Shown here piece by piece: positions 37,201 through 50,133 of a stretch of DNA of 64,000 nt; the stretch's first letter is position 1, and each line of letters starts with the position of its first letter. Position numbers and translations under genes: made by a program. Under the pieces are notes generated by a model. The model was not told the origin of the DNA and ran no database searches. It worked only from the letters and a program-made list of their open reading frames with translations. The stretch spans positions 7,263,331 to 7,327,330 of the forward strand of contig OZ025282.1 of the NCBI GenBank assembly GCA_964019165.1, given 5' to 3'. Origin of the DNA: Mastigias papua (Eukaryota > Cnidaria > Scyphozoa > Rhizostomeae > Mastigiidae).

Positions 37201-40200
37201 ACAAAGAGTGTTTTGCTTCCCTTTCCTGTGAGAATTAAGACAGTTGGTGTAGACTTCAGCATTGTTCAAGACTAGCCATTTTTAGTTTGAATTGCCTCAG
37301 CAGCTGCCATTTTTCTTTACATTTGGTGTAGAATACATTTGTTCTGTCTCATATCTATAGTTGGAAGCTATTCGCATCAGTAGTATTTTGAAAAATCTGC
37401 ATATATGTTCGCTTCCTAATGCAGGCCATATACTCAAGCGAACTGAATGAGCAACATGCATTTTAAACTATCTCCGCGGTACTCTTATCACAAACTCACC
37501 ATTAGGTCCCTACTGGCATACGCTGTTTAGAGGATTGGCATCGGTACCCAATATTTCCTGTCATAGACAGTTTACCTCAGTTCAGTACTATGCATCGCTC
37601 TTTTAGAACAGAGCACAACTGGTGCAAAATAGCTGCCTATTTGTATAACTAACAATATCCAACTGGTGTACAGGCTGGCCTGGCTATCTAACTGGCTAGC
37701 TCGCTGCCTGGCTGGATGTCGTCTATTGGTGCGTTATTTGTACAGTTCACCTTGAACTGGTTTCTGTACTTTAACTTTGGTCTTGTTCCTTCATTGGCCT
37801 TCCTTCGGTAAGCTCGTCTTTGTCATGAGATTCCCTTGAACAAAGTTCCTGAAACCCTTTTCGGTTTGTTCAGAGACTTTCGATCATACAGTTGTTTTCT
37901 TCTTGTGAGACCCATTTGTATGTGAAGGCTCCTCTGACAGTCTCCAATATGCCATTATGCAAGGTCTTCTGTGTTCCAGCTCGTTGGATTACGACATTAA
38001 GTGTAGTTGTGAATCGTATGATCTATTCCTTCCCTTTTCGTATTATACACGGGCAAAATCTCTCGCTACAAGGCTACTTGCATTGTATTGTACAGATTTT
38101 ATTTCTTGGAGTTCACACTAGGTTTAGGTCTCGTTTCATTTCGTACGAGGAAGTTTATTATCAAGGCAGTTGTACTAAAGATAAATTCTGCACATCTGCG
38201 CTCCTTTCTTCATCGAAACACCTAACAAGGTTGCCTGAGAGCTGCTGCTATCTTTACCAAAATCTACAACATGTACCATATCTTAATGTATCAGGACTTG
38301 ATTTCTTCTGTGATCCAGTTTGTCGACGACTTTGGAATTATTGCCTTGAAATCCTAAAACCTAACGTTCTTAAGACTTCAGTGGTAATTTTTTTATTAGA
38401 TTTTGCATTATTTAGGATCTAAATCATTCATATTACTTTCACAGCATACTTGATCTGTTTAGACCTCCTTTGCGTCGACTGTAAAACCAGTCATTTCAAC
38501 TTTATAGATACTGGTGAAATTGTACCTTGAAGCTTGCTTAGTGAATGATTTTGTTAGTCAATCTGTCGCCTGTATTGTTAAGAGATAAACATTGAAGAAC
38601 AGAATGAATTAACGTAACAATGATAGAGCACATGAATGTAAGATATATCATATTTTCAAATGGCCCTGACATGAGCTCTTTTACCATATTCTCAAATACA
38701 AACGTCTTTTAGACTCAGTACTTGTATACACTATAGCCTTATGAAGAAGTATCAGGCAATAAGCATATTGTTCTGTAAACTTCAAATTCTAAACTGTATT
38801 GTCGATTAGGGAAGCAGCATACAACTGCCCTATGAGCCAAAATCTTCTAGAAACATGTTTTCCTTAAAATCCTTAAGAAGCACCATGAAAGAACATTGCT
38901 TAAGGCATTAAGATCCACAGCTGCTTTGCAGATCTTTAAAGTAAATATTTATTACGTTTCTTAGCCAACGCCTTAGTTATCTAATATTATTAATGCAAAG
39001 GTTCAGAATTGGAATTTCTTCTCAGTGGCATATGACATGTTTACTCCAGAATAGATCATTTTGCATTGCTTTCGATATCAATTATTTACGTGAAAACCTC
39101 TTTACATGATTATTTTAATCAATTGGACAGTTTAAGTGCCAAGGTATGAAAATCAAGGTTACGAAGATATCACAAAATACAGCATAGGAGAATTTTAAGT
39201 CAGTGGGATTACTTATGAAACGAAATTGATCGCTGGAATCTCGTTTGCGGATTACAGAGTGAAATTATTGTATATACCCATTTTTCTATAAGAAGCACAC
39301 TTTCTACTTTGGCCCTGGATGTTTCTTGATATTTTGTCAAATCCGGCGTGAAATATTTCTAAAAATTTCTTAAAATTCTTCATTTACCGTAAATTTCCCT
39401 TATTTTAGGATTTGCCCCAGAGCCTATTGTTGAGGAATCTATGGCTAAAACTATTGGTTGAAGCTGTTTCACTATTCGCCACTGCACTCTAAGCACGACA
39501 TGACAAACTGTTTGTTTGAAGCACTTAAATCTTCCTAGGTATTTCATTTCATTCTCAAATATTTAGGGAGGGTAGTCCTTCAGCAGCGCTTATTTTCAAA
39601 GGGCCATCCATTCAAAAATAAACAAGTAACTTCACGAGGTTTAGAATCTAAAAATATGAAATATTTGCAATAAAAGTCTATTTACAATGAAACGAAGACT
39701 AATTTAATCGATGGATGTTCTCCCCAGAGGAGCTAAAGTGTTGCGTCTTTATGCTTTATCACAGAACGCAGTGCTAGCCATTATGGTCCATGAAGCGTTC
39801 TTCAGTCCCGTGAGACCAATTCACGTGTCGGCCTGCTGGCACAAAGCACGTGCCCCTGGAGAATAGGGAGATCTCTGCCCTCCTCTACTGACGTGGCGGG
39901 GTTAGGTTCAAAGTGCATGTCTCTTTAAAGTGCTAGATGGAATATTATTGTTAACTTTTGAGTGAAGATTTTCCTTTTGGCATGAATTAATAATGATGGA
40001 ACGAATGTCAAGACCACAAGTCTTGTTCGTTTTAAATTGTGAATATCCCATCAGTAGAGATAGAATATGTTGATAGCAATTTTGTTGCGTTGCTAAGGTG
40101 AGTTGATATTAGCCTAATATACTGATTCTTAACTATATTTTTGTATGTTCTTATTCAAATATTTGCTTACCTGCACCATCTTTGCGTAGGAATGCTTACA

Positions 40201-41299
40201 AGGACACAACACAAGTTTCAAAACATAAGACGTTCTCGCAAAGAAAACAGTTATGATAGCAACCCACTAGGAAAATCCATCGTTTCTCTGCATCATTTGC
40301 TGCCATGTTTACCACGACACACATTTACAAATCCTGCGAGTGACTCGTGGAAAGCTATACATGTCATCAGAGCATTAACGTGTCAGAAAAGTTCTGCTTT
40401 GCAATATTTGTTTCGGTGCAATTTGACTATGAATCTTGGTTTGTTTTCCTGTGTGAGAGCATAGAGCAATAATGCAGATTTTACGAAGGAATGCAGAATC
40501 GAGGAGTGAATGCTTTTTTCTCATTTTCACAGCGTTCAATGCGACTGTCAATACTCTAGAATTGATAGATTAAAAATGCTTAAATCACGATCTCTTAAAT
40601 GGAACGTAGTACACTATTTCCACAGGGATATTCCAAATGATTCTCAATTATATGGTAGACCTGTGCAGGCCTAAACGGAGAATAAGGTGACGATGTATGC
40701 TCGTGATGCTCTAGGATGCTCCTCCAATGAGCCATCAGAAACGAACCCATTTTTGAACAGATAGCAGTTGTTACTATAACATCATTTAGCAATTTATATG
40801 CCCTAATTCTCATCAACCAAATGCTACATAGGAAAAATATTAATAGCGAACTGGTATTAGTTGTCTGGAGATACTTGGAAGCCAAATGCTTTTCTTCTGA
40901 AGTGTTTGTTCAAGATATCCGACTATTGCAATTCAAAATTAAATATTATGTTATCTTATATCCACACATCTTCATGATCTGATCGTCTTAAGCATATGTA
41001 ACCAGGTATTTGTACAGTTTAGGCAGATGTGTTCAGTATCTTGTGTGCACCTATAAAGACGAAAGTTTATGTTTTGTAGATGGAGGGTTCCTTGAAACAC
41101 AACCTCCCTTCCTCTTACAATATTTGAAACTGCGTTGCTGAAATCTCGGCTGAAATCAGTGCAAGATGAATATACGTTTTATCAGACCATAACTAATAAT
41201 ATGATATAATGCACGCATCTTTTCCAATGATTTCAACCCTAAATTCATAACTCCTTTTACATTTTGCTCTGTTTTTCATAGCATTTATGTATTAAAAGT
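34205..41299. other. Region with no recognised gene
   Basis: About 7 kb. It may include further exons or the 3' UTR of the LRR gene. The longest frame (37892-38422, 176 residues, no good start) has no domain I recognise, though it ends with a Cys-rich FFCDPVCRRLW. A GC-richer patch with two CACGTG E-boxes lies at about 39815-39855. Otherwise unremarkable AT-rich sequence. Confidence 0.4.
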
Positions 41300-41365
41300 G
41301 AAAAGGAATTGGTTCCATGTAAGTGACTGCACCACTTCGAGAAACTGTACGATACTTGCATTAGC

Positions 41366-41520
41366 ATGTCATTGCTAATCAGGTGGGGCGAGGAAAATAA
41401 CCGGCCAGCCTACTTCGTTGTGCCGACGCGTCGCGACGATCAACTCCCCGCCTTAGGGAATCGTACATCCGTCTGTCCCTTTGACATAGTTTTCATACTA
41501 ATGATAGGTCCTGGAAATGT
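41366..41520 (+). CDS. Possible exon, unrecognised
   Basis: An open frame in a CpG-rich island within AT-rich surroundings (GCCGACGCGTCGCGACG). It reads RWGEENNRPAYFVVPTRRDD and QLPALGNRTSVCPFDIVF. The composition looks protein-coding, but no family is recognised, splice sites are weak (a GTTTAT after 41518), and the extent is a guess. Confidence 0.2.
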
Positions 41521-42138
41521 TTATTTCGAACAGTTACTAAAATGGTTAGTCACTAATGGGTGTGTCACAAAATAATAAGTCAATAAACCATTGTAATGTT
41601 CATAGAAGTGATTTAATAAGCATGCGCAAGATATGACTGATAGCTGAATGTGTAGATTTAATTTAGGCAGTTTTTGTTGTGTTCCTCCATAAAAGTTGTT
41701 TTTCATGTGCACGTTCTGCAAGACATTATAATCATCATGAATTTTTTCTCGTCGTTCTGCTTCTAAAAGTAATTGTATATGGGAGTAACCGTTACCTTTG
41801 CCTTAATAAAGTAGGCAACATGACTGCACTAAAAACATTTTCCATTTTGTCTGAAGGTGGAATTCTTCACGTTTGAAACCAATAATTATGTCACATCACT
41901 CGCCTACCAAGAGAAGACGAAAGTACACAGATTTGCAGCATTACAACTCGAGAACGTCATTATTTGTTAGGTAATTTTGCCTATTCATACTAAATACTCA
42001 ATGGTAAGAGTGTTAATGACCCGTGTTAGTAATCATGGCTAATCATTGATCCCAGTCGTGATTAATGATATTAAAGGTGATGGTATTTATGCTTGAAGAC
42101 TGTCGCCAATTGGTAATTAGCGTATCATCTTACATGAA

Positions 42139-42355
42139 AATGATGAAGATGGTGGTGGTGATGATGATGATCATGATGATGATCATGATGATGATCATGA
42201 TAGTTAGAGAACTTATTCTAATGACGATGATTGCAATGATGATGGTTAGACAGTTTTGTGGTTATCGTGTTGACGCTGAGAACAATGACGATGAGGACGA
42301 TGATGGTGGTGGTGGTGATGATGATGATTATTATTATTATTATTATTATTATTTT
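42139..42355. repeat. GAT/ATT trinucleotide-rich tract
   Basis: Runs of GATGAT, ATGATGATC, GGTGGTGGT and ATTATTATT make up most of the segment, followed to about 42620 by imperfect repeats of TGATTGTTCATAA and TAGTGGTTGTTGA. Met/Asp/Tyr-rich frames over it are artefacts. Confidence 0.85.
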
Positions 42356-44160
42356 ATTTTAAAGATAACAATGATAATGATGATCATAGCTATTACTTTT
42401 CTAGTACTTTTACTGTTACCATCTCTACTATTGTGATACTGCTTGTTTTGATATTGATTACAGTGGTTGTAATAAATGCTGATAATGATTGTTGATAGTG
42501 GTTGTTCATAATGATTGTTTACAATGATTGTTCATAGTGGCTGTTGATAGTGGTTGTTGATAGCGGTTGCTGATAGTGATTGTTCATAATGATTGTTCAT
42601 AATGATTGTTACTAATGCTAATGATTGTTGATGACAAGCGAACTTATGCCTCATCAGAGGCGATTCCAGCGACCACAGTCTAGGATTTTACCAGGCCATG
42701 CTTTTTTATATACCACACCCTTTGGACCAACGCCCTTCAGCAAAACTAGATGGTGATATAGAACAATTATACGACATAACATAACAAAGGACGGTTGGGA
42801 ACCTACACCCTCCAGCTTCTCCTCGAATTTGAGCGAGTTAAAATACTAACCATGGGGAGAACTGATGGGGGTATGCCCCTACTGCCACTGGACATAATAT
42901 ACAATTATCAAAGTTATGTAGTAAAAGCATGGAATTAATTATGCCTCAAACCAATGCTCCTATGTGATTTGCATTTCACCTGTTGCTTTTGGAATGCAGA
43001 TGGCTCTTACGCAAATCCATCTCTGCATTTACATATGTTTCTCTCGGCGGACTAGCGTTTCAATGTGAAAAATTAGAAAGGGAATCTTTAGTTTCTGGCA
43101 AGTGTGGCAGAGCAGGTTTAGTTTGCTGATGCTGAACAATTTCAACTTCCGAGCATAGAGACATCGGAGGTCGTAACGAAAGGCAAAATGAAAGGTCTAA
43201 GCGAAAAGAGAAGGTGCATATAAATTGATCATATTTAACTCATAAAGGGATTTAAAAGAGAAATAGTGCATGCAAAAGCATATTTATTGTAGAACATCCT
43301 GAATGCCTTAATGTCTAAAGTTACCTTCAAAATGCTTTTATTTTCTCAATTGCAGAGCTCATTTTTATGACTTAATTCTAAGAGAAATGGCTGATTGCAT
43401 AACACTTAAAAGCTTACAGCAAATTTGGTGCTACGTTAAGCCATTTTAAAGTGAAAATTCTTCATCCTCTGTCTCTGAAATCTGAGAACTCTCCGCTCTA
43501 TGAAAGGCAAACTACAAACCACGGATCTGTGACTTGGAAGCTATCTTCTGTCTATGGCACTTGCTACATTTCGAATCAAAACAAGTGGAAGGTGCGATAC
43601 AAGCAGCTGCTCCGTTGGCAAACGCATACAGATTAGACAACACATTTGAAGAGGTCACAACGATTATAGCTCTGTTCTTTCTATCGAGGCTTCTAATACG
43701 CAAGCATTTGATAGTCTCATTCTCATTAATAGAGGAAGATGTGAGAAGTAATTTATCCGGGGTCTTCGTGCAGTTAGAAGTTTAGAATTTTGTATATGCT
43801 ATTTTCATTCTCACTTGCGACAGGCCTTCTCAATAAGGTGCAACTGCTGCGGCAAGGGACTTGTGTTGCCGGGCTAGTTATGGGCAACCCATGGCACGAT
43901 TCGGCAACTTTTTAACCCTGGCACACAATAAGATAAATTATTATCGTTTCAGCTTGATACTGGTATAAATCAAGTGCACTTTAGCAGGTCAATGCTGTAG
44001 CTTCTAAATATCTCAGTCTCTAATCCGGGTAGTTAAGTGCTTTCTGTCAACTTATAAATAGAGACTTCGATGAAGTGTAATCCATAGTTCTTACCGTTAC
44101 TGCAGACCTTTCCGCAGTCGGCAGATGAAATGGTTCTCCATTGGTGTTTCTGTTTTTCAG

Positions 44161-44209
44161 GGAAAGAAGCAAAGGATTCAATCAAAGGAAAAGGAGGACC
44201 AAGTCATTG
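44161..44209 (+). CDS. Possible 49-bp exon, unrecognised
   Basis: Excellent splice signals flank it: TCTGTTTTTCAG before and GTAAGT after. One frame reads GKKQRIQSKEKEDQVI, a charged sequence. It is too short to assign and the reading frame is not independently fixed. Confidence 0.3.
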
Positions 44210-45615
44210 GTAAGTGAGCGTGGTTTCCTGGGTCCGTTTCTGATTTGTAGATTAAGATTCTAAATAGTTGATTTCATTGACTGGAAGAAAAATATGCGAA
44301 TTGACAATGTTAGGTAAAAGCTGTAAGAGAAGACTAATAAGGTCAGGAATGAGGTGAAATCAGTGATTGAAATCAGAATTTTTGGTTGTTTGATTAATAT
44401 GAGCCTGCAGAAAGAACGAACTAATAACTGAATGAATGAATGAATAGCTGAAACAAATAACGATGAATATGTTAGATGTTTGTGTGAATAGGTAGTCTGA
44501 GTAATACACGCTTTTTATAAGTACATGATTTATAAGAATGTAGTGGCTGGCTGCTCGAAAAGTTAAGGAAGTTCTGTACTGGATATCCGCAACCTAAGGA
44601 AAACTATAAGTTCATATGCATTAAAGACTCCAATTTTTACGCAAACTCGTCTTCTCTTTTGTTTAATTTCCATAGATTTCCTATGAAAACCTGTGTAATT
44701 CATTGTTATGTTTGTGTAATGCCTGTCTACCTTTGTAACACCGTAATGATACACAGCCTCAAACATTATTGGTAAGAAAGTCTTTAATGTTAGTGTTGGC
44801 CAGAAATTCTTTAATGTTAGTGTTGGCATCATGACAAACCGAAAAGTTTCAGTACTGTGCTGAACAAACCTCTCTCATAAAAAACGGGTATGCTTAAATG
44901 TCTGAGGCAATCAACCTTGTGATGAAAGAGCAAGGGTAATCCAAGATGAATCAAGCGACTTTGATCCCCCGACAAACAGGATGGCCTATCGATAGCTCTC
45001 TTATTTTCGAAGTAAAATTTAACATGGCTGTCAGGCCGTTGGATTGCATTTTTCATCTATTGTTAACCCGCAGATACTCATTCTAAATCCATAATTCTTG
45101 CATTATCTTATGTGCATGCTGTCCAATCGTCTCCTTACAAGTTGAGATTCCACGAGCAGAATCTCAAGTACCGGCCTGTTGTTGAAACCCTCACAAGACG
45201 CTGTTGGGATGCACGGATATCATGGAAACGAGGGTTGCATCTCACAAAGCCGTGCTTTATTTATGCTATTACTTTTCGAGCAGATGTCTAAGGGATCAAA
45301 ATCCTTTTGAATAATTATCTTGTAATAGCTTAGCTTGAGATTAACTCCTAAGAGACAATCTTTGATTTTCCCAACATTCAGTATGCAGCACTAAAAGAAA
45401 TTTAATTTTGAATCCATCCCACAGGAGCCTCTTTCATATTGTAATAGCGGTACTGTTTCTCTGTTAGCAATATTAGACGAATCTGAATAGAAGCAAAACC
45501 AACCTGTGATTTCCCACTGAACAGTAACTTTGGACTATTTCACATACATGAACATACACGACGTTTTGACTAAAAATGTTCTTGCCCAGTACTGAAATAG
45601 TCTGAACCTTAGATA

Positions 45616-46014
45616 TGTAACGTGTTGGGTTATCTAATTCATTCATTGTAATCATGGTTCTTTATGTTGTGTGCTTCAGTCACTTGTTTGTCGATATTCA
45701 TGTTCCTGTTCATGTTGTGTTCGTAAAGTCCCCTGTTGTGCTGTCAGTGAACACCCTTTCCGGGCAATGTGTAAGTCTGTCAACGTGTATTGTGATTCGT
45801 AGTATTGTGTGCAAATTAGTGTTAGTTTTATGTTGTGCGTATTGATGTTTGATTCAGATTCTCATGATTGAAGTTAGAGAAAACATCAAGTGAGGATTCT
45901 TTTGGACCATATCTACTTTAGGCCCAGGCCTATGGCCTAGGCTTAAGAACAACTGTATAGCTGCCTCAATTGCCGCTATCAAAAAGAACCCACAACGATA
46001 CAAAGATCGTTACA
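45616..46014 (+). repeat. 5' LTR
   Basis: 399 bp. By eye roughly a dozen differences from the 3' LTR, i.e. about 3-4% divergence. Both carry the palindrome AGGCCCAGGCCTATGGCCTAGGC-like segment near their 3' third. Confidence 0.92.
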
Positions 46015-46016
46015 AT

Positions 46017-46031
46017 TGGTGACAGAGAGGG
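46017..46031 (+). other. Primer-binding-like site
   Basis: TGGTGACAGAGAGGG, two bases after the 5' LTR, starting with the TGG that complements a tRNA 3' CCA end. The tRNA species was not determined. Confidence 0.6.
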
Positions 46032-46524
46032 ATGGTGGTAGGCAATGAATGTTCGACGCTATGCGGCGTGAAGGTCATGGTCAATGGGATATTTCGTTTT
46101 CAATGTGGTATTTTTAGTTCGAACTATAAACATTTTTAGTCGTTATGATCTTTGTGGACTGATAGCCAATTCAAAATTTTCATTACACGTTACACGTTCA
46201 TGGTGTTATCGCCTTGTTGATTCAAGCTTTTACGAGAAACGTCGCTGCTATGGAGATTCTAATGGTTTGACAAGACTTTTATTACATAGAGGTATTGTGG
46301 GCTGGCCATGGGTGGTTGCAGCAGAAGAGCTTCGGGAAGCCTTCATTAGAATTATAAACTTTCTTTTCAAAGACATTGCCTTGAAACTGGACATATGAAG
46401 CGATGTTGTAGGCACTACCTTTGCTTACCAGTTTTAGTCTCCGGACCATCGCAAGTTTTTGAACATTTTACTTTTATGTCTTGTGTAGTTTCATTTGAAG
46501 CTTCAGTGTCAGTACCGTCATCGT

Positions 46525-46540
46525 AAAAGGGAGGGGATGG
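46525..46540 (+). other. Polypurine tract
   Basis: AAAAGGGAGGGGATGG lies immediately before the TG of the 3' LTR, as required for plus-strand priming in LTR elements. Confidence 0.85.
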
Positions 46541-46940
46541 TGTAACGTGTTGGGTTTTATCTAATTCATTCATTGTAATCATGGTTCTTTATGTTGTGTG
46601 CTTCAGTCACTTGTTTGTTGATATTCATGTTCCTGTTCATGTTGTGTTCGTAAAGTCCCCTGTTGTGTTGTCAGTGAACACCCTTTCCGGGAAATGTGTT
46701 AGTCTGTCAACGTGTATTGTGATTCGTAGTATTGTGTGCAAATTAGTGTTAGTTTTATGTTCTGTGTATTGATGTTTGATTCAGATTCTCATGATTGAAG
46801 TTAGAGAAAACATCTAGTGAGGATTCTCTTGGGCCATATCTACTTTAGGCCCAGGCCTATGGCCTAGGCTTAATAACACATGTATAGCTGCTTCAATTGC
46901 CGCTACCAAAAAGAACCCACAACGATACAAGATCGTTACA
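46541..46940 (+). repeat. 3' LTR
   Basis: 400 bp, ends TGTAAC...GTTACA, followed by the GATA target duplication. Confidence 0.92.
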
Positions 46941-46944
46941 GATA

Positions 46945-47690
46945 AGCAGGCAGTAGACAAACATAACACTGAAATACATAGATTTTCGAAGGAGTTCTCT
47001 GCAAATTAAGCAAAGGAGACGGTAGGCTTTTGTGAAAATTGGAGTTTCAAGTGTGTACGTCAAACTTATCAACTGTCTTAGGTCTCAGTCACCCAGTACT
47101 CAATTGTCTTAATTTTTTGAGCAGCTGAACACTGCTTTCTTATAAACTACTTTCTAATAAACTACTTTCTAATAAAATTGTCAACCCTTCCCATTGTTTC
47201 AATAAAAATGTATATTCCCCTTGTTGAACTTGGATTACGTCCCCTTATATTTCAATATCATTGTCTAGGGTGATATATATTTCAACGAACATAGCTTGAT
47301 GGTTCCTTCACTGTCATATGCAGGATGCACTTTTTTATTTTATAAGAAAGCTTTTTCACCCAGTATTGAAACTGTCTGGGCTTTTTAGTGATTTTGACAC
47401 TGAAACCTTTCTCTGCAAGAATAGTTAAGTTTGAGTAACGCTACAGTGTTACACAGATAGACAGGCACTACACAAACACAACACCAAGATACACAGATTT
47501 TCATATAGCATCTATGCAAATTAAATAAAAGGGATGATGAGCTTGCGTAAAAATTTGAATTTCCAGCGTGTATTAACTTATCAACTTTCTAAGGCCTCAA
47601 AAATCCACTACTGAACTTTCTTAACTTTTTGAGCATTTGAGTACTACTTTCTTATAAACAACTTTCTTATAAAAAAAACTGTGTCCTAAG
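46945..47690. repeat. Dispersed repeat R2, two adjacent copies
   Basis: Copy one (about 46945-47180) and copy two (about 47440-47680) share CAGGCA(G/C)TA(G/C)ACAAACA, ACACAGATTTTC, GCAAATTAA, AACTTATCAACT and TTTCTTATAAAC in the same order. Related pieces (TGTTACACAGACAGACAGGC, AAAAGTTAAGAAAGTTCAGT) recur at about 20075, 44555, 51110, 52500, 53030 and 55130-55680. Confidence 0.7.
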
Positions 47691-50070
47691 ACTCAGGATA
47701 CTCGTATGGGTTTAATGTGTCATACTGTTTTTCTTTAAGTACTCGAAAGGGATGTTTTCGATTTCCAAATGGGTTTAGATTGTTTCAGATCATATTCAAT
47801 AATTGATAATATGGATATCTCTAATAGTCCATGTCACGTCCTACCATTAATTGCGCTCAGCAGGTTGTCATTCAGTGGCTACCTTGCGGTGTAGCCTATG
47901 TTGATAATTGTAGACAGGTTATAGTTCATATTTGCGGTAATTTCAACCCCCTAGCCATTATAAAGCTTGGACTTTCACAGGGAGAAGGAAAATTACAAGA
48001 AATTGAGACATTCATACATCGATTTGAGCAATCTTTAATAGCTCTAAATACGAGGCTACAGTTCTACCAACATATACTTAATAATTAAAATACTTTTATT
48101 CTTGAAAACCACAGTTACTTCAATTTTGGCCTTTTGGTCTAAATCAATATGGAGTTTATTAATGGAGAATGAGCACTTTTTGACCTACTAGTTCAGTTTT
48201 TATCATTATTGTATGTAACCTCAACTGTATACGTTGGTCAATATTTCATTGAATTTGATTACACTTGAGGGAAGACGAGCATTATTTCCAAGAAGTGAAA
48301 GTTCCCAGTCAGTAAAACCTTTGTGACGAAAACCGTCGCTTTGTGCTTCTAAAATTTTTGTCATGTTTTTCAACTCTAGGACGTACCAAACTTGAAAGAC
48401 GCCCACAACGGTCTGGGGTTTTTTTTCCATGATATTTTTTATGGGTGCCATTTCCAGTAAGTTGGTGACCATATCCAGTGAGGTGGTGGAGGTCTTCTTT
48501 CTGAGATGCCCGTTCCAGTTGTTTTTCCTGCTTTGTTAGTAAATTATTTGTACATATATTTTGAAATTATTATAAGTGGCTGTCGTAGTTGGAACTCGCT
48601 GATATCATGTCCTTTCCAGCTATGGCAGCCATAGAATATTTGCATTGATTAGTTGTAGTTTTAGGATTTTATGTGATAAAAAAAAAAAAACGGTCTGGGG
48701 TCATACGAAAATAATGTAGAATGTACTCTCGATCCATCTCTTTCTATGATTCAACCTCTTCTCTCTTCTTCTAGACACACGTATCCAAAATCGTTTTCTT
48801 TGCCGCCTCTTTGTACGATTTCGACGTCTTCTTACACGCGAAAGAGTCATCAAAATAGACAGCTTTTTCTTCAGTCTCATGACTCATGACTATTCTCAGT
48901 TAAACTCGCGCGTTTAAAAATTGTACTAGTAAGTACACCTTCGGGTTTAAATTCCACAGTTAAACTCTCGGTGCAAGGGCACGCGCACTTAAACGCACTT
49001 TAACTCTCAGTGAGTACCAAGCTTAATGGTTTAGTCAATAATTCACACAGGGCAGTTTATTCAAGCTCTCATATTTCATTCGATTGTCATCATGCACGAA
49101 CTTTAATATAGATGATCAGCGATACCGTCTTTCTTTTCCTCTTTCCTCTTTCCTCTTTCCCTGGCAAAAGTATTTAGATTTTGTATGTCTCACTACACTG
49201 TAGGACAGTTATCAACATCCCATGGTTCTTTTAACACACAAACTAATGGAGAATTCTCCTTCAGGTTCTTAAATCTCCCTACTAGTTGGTAAATAGCTCC
49301 CACTAGCAAGAGCCCTTATTATAAAGTTTTTTTGAACACTGACTTTAAATATCTAAGTATAATGCCCTTGTGTCGAATTGTTTCTTCTTCCTTCGCTTCA
49401 TTACTTTCAATCAATGTTTTTTTGACTTCCTAGATCCACTGCCAAGTGTGATCATTAAAGAGCATAAGTGTTGAACTGCCATAGTGTTGAACTGCCATCA
49501 GTAAACCACATTAGAAATAATAGTGTTGAACTGCCATCAGTAAACCAGATCAGAAATCGAATGTGTGCAGTTGAGGTTTCTAAATGTCTGAATGATCTTT
49601 CACTGCCTGACTTTACGAAATAATCTCAATGCGTAGAACACTGCAAAGCGACTCTCAGTGCAAGTGATTGTAGTGTATTGAGTAGAAACTGAAGCAGGGC
49701 GAGAAACGCTCGTATTCCACGGTGCAAGAATACTTAATATAGTGTACAGCCAAACAAAATGTCAGGCGTCAGTCTTAAAGTTTAAAATTTGCTGCAAGGG
49801 CTTCGATTTTGACTTTGAACATTTTGCAGATTTAAGGGCTGTATTCAAGGTGCTGCCAGGGGAATTTAGTACTGTTGACTTATTTTCAACAAGTCGCAGC
49901 TTGTAGAGAACCTCAACTTTAAATATTTTTAGAACTGATCCAGAGTATACAAAAGCCATCATCATTCCTTACTTAAACTTTTAAATTTCTGGAGTTGTAT
50001 TATAGGCCAGCAGTAAAAGGATAAGGCCAATTCTATTAAACAGATCTCGTTATTTACTGATTTCTCTTAG
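47691..50070. other. Region with no recognised gene
   Basis: Short unrelated frames only. It includes a run of 12 A (48680-48691) and the tandem repeat at 49467-49557. Confidence 0.4.
49467..49557 (+). repeat. Tandem repeat of TGTTGAACTGCCATCAGTAAACC
   Basis: Three units of GTGTTGAACTGCCAT; the second and third continue with CAGTAAACCA and a shared AxATxAGAAAT tail. Confidence 0.85.
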
Positions 50071-50111
50071 AATCACCTGCTGGAACGACTCAGACAATCT
50101 CCAATGTTTTG
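50071..50111 (+). CDS. Possible exon near a palindromic element
   Basis: Acceptor TTCTCTTAG and donor TTTTG|GTAGGA bracket SPAGTTQTISNVL. The frame runs on as VGAVIMI, hydrophobic, until the transposon at 50134. It may be an exon, or the start of a transmembrane exon interrupted by the insertion. No family recognised. Confidence 0.25.
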
Positions 50112-50133
50112 GTAGGAGCTGTCATTATGATTA

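Larger units (their letters stand above)
45616..46940 (+). mobile_element. Internally deleted LTR retrotransposon
   Basis: Two direct repeats of about 400 bp enclose 526 bp. The LTRs start TGTAACGTGTTGGG and end GATCGTTACA, so they have the usual TG...CA with short inverted ends TGTAACG/CGTTACA. GATA flanks both sides (45612-45615 and 46941-46944), a 4-bp target duplication. A primer-binding-like TGGTGACAGAGAGGG follows the 5' LTR after two bases and a polypurine tract precedes the 3' LTR. No gag, protease, RT, RNase H or integrase is present; the one internal frame (46084-46398) is unrecognised. The element must have been moved by an autonomous relative, perhaps Ty3/Gypsy-like (inference). 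Confidence 0.93.

Noticed and set aside
37892..38422. 176-residue frame as a terminal exon of the LRR gene
   Set aside because: It has no LRR, no good start, and no acceptor that both keeps phase with the LRR exon and gives LRR-like wording. The Cys-rich end (FFCDPVCRRLW) only vaguely recalls the C termini of LRRC28/LRRC58.
42065..42436. 123-residue Met/Asp/Tyr-rich frame
   Set aside because: It is produced by GAT and ATT trinucleotide repeats.
45654..46772. Two near-identical 63-residue frames as duplicated genes
   Set aside because: They lie in the two LTRs of the same retrotransposon and are not genes.
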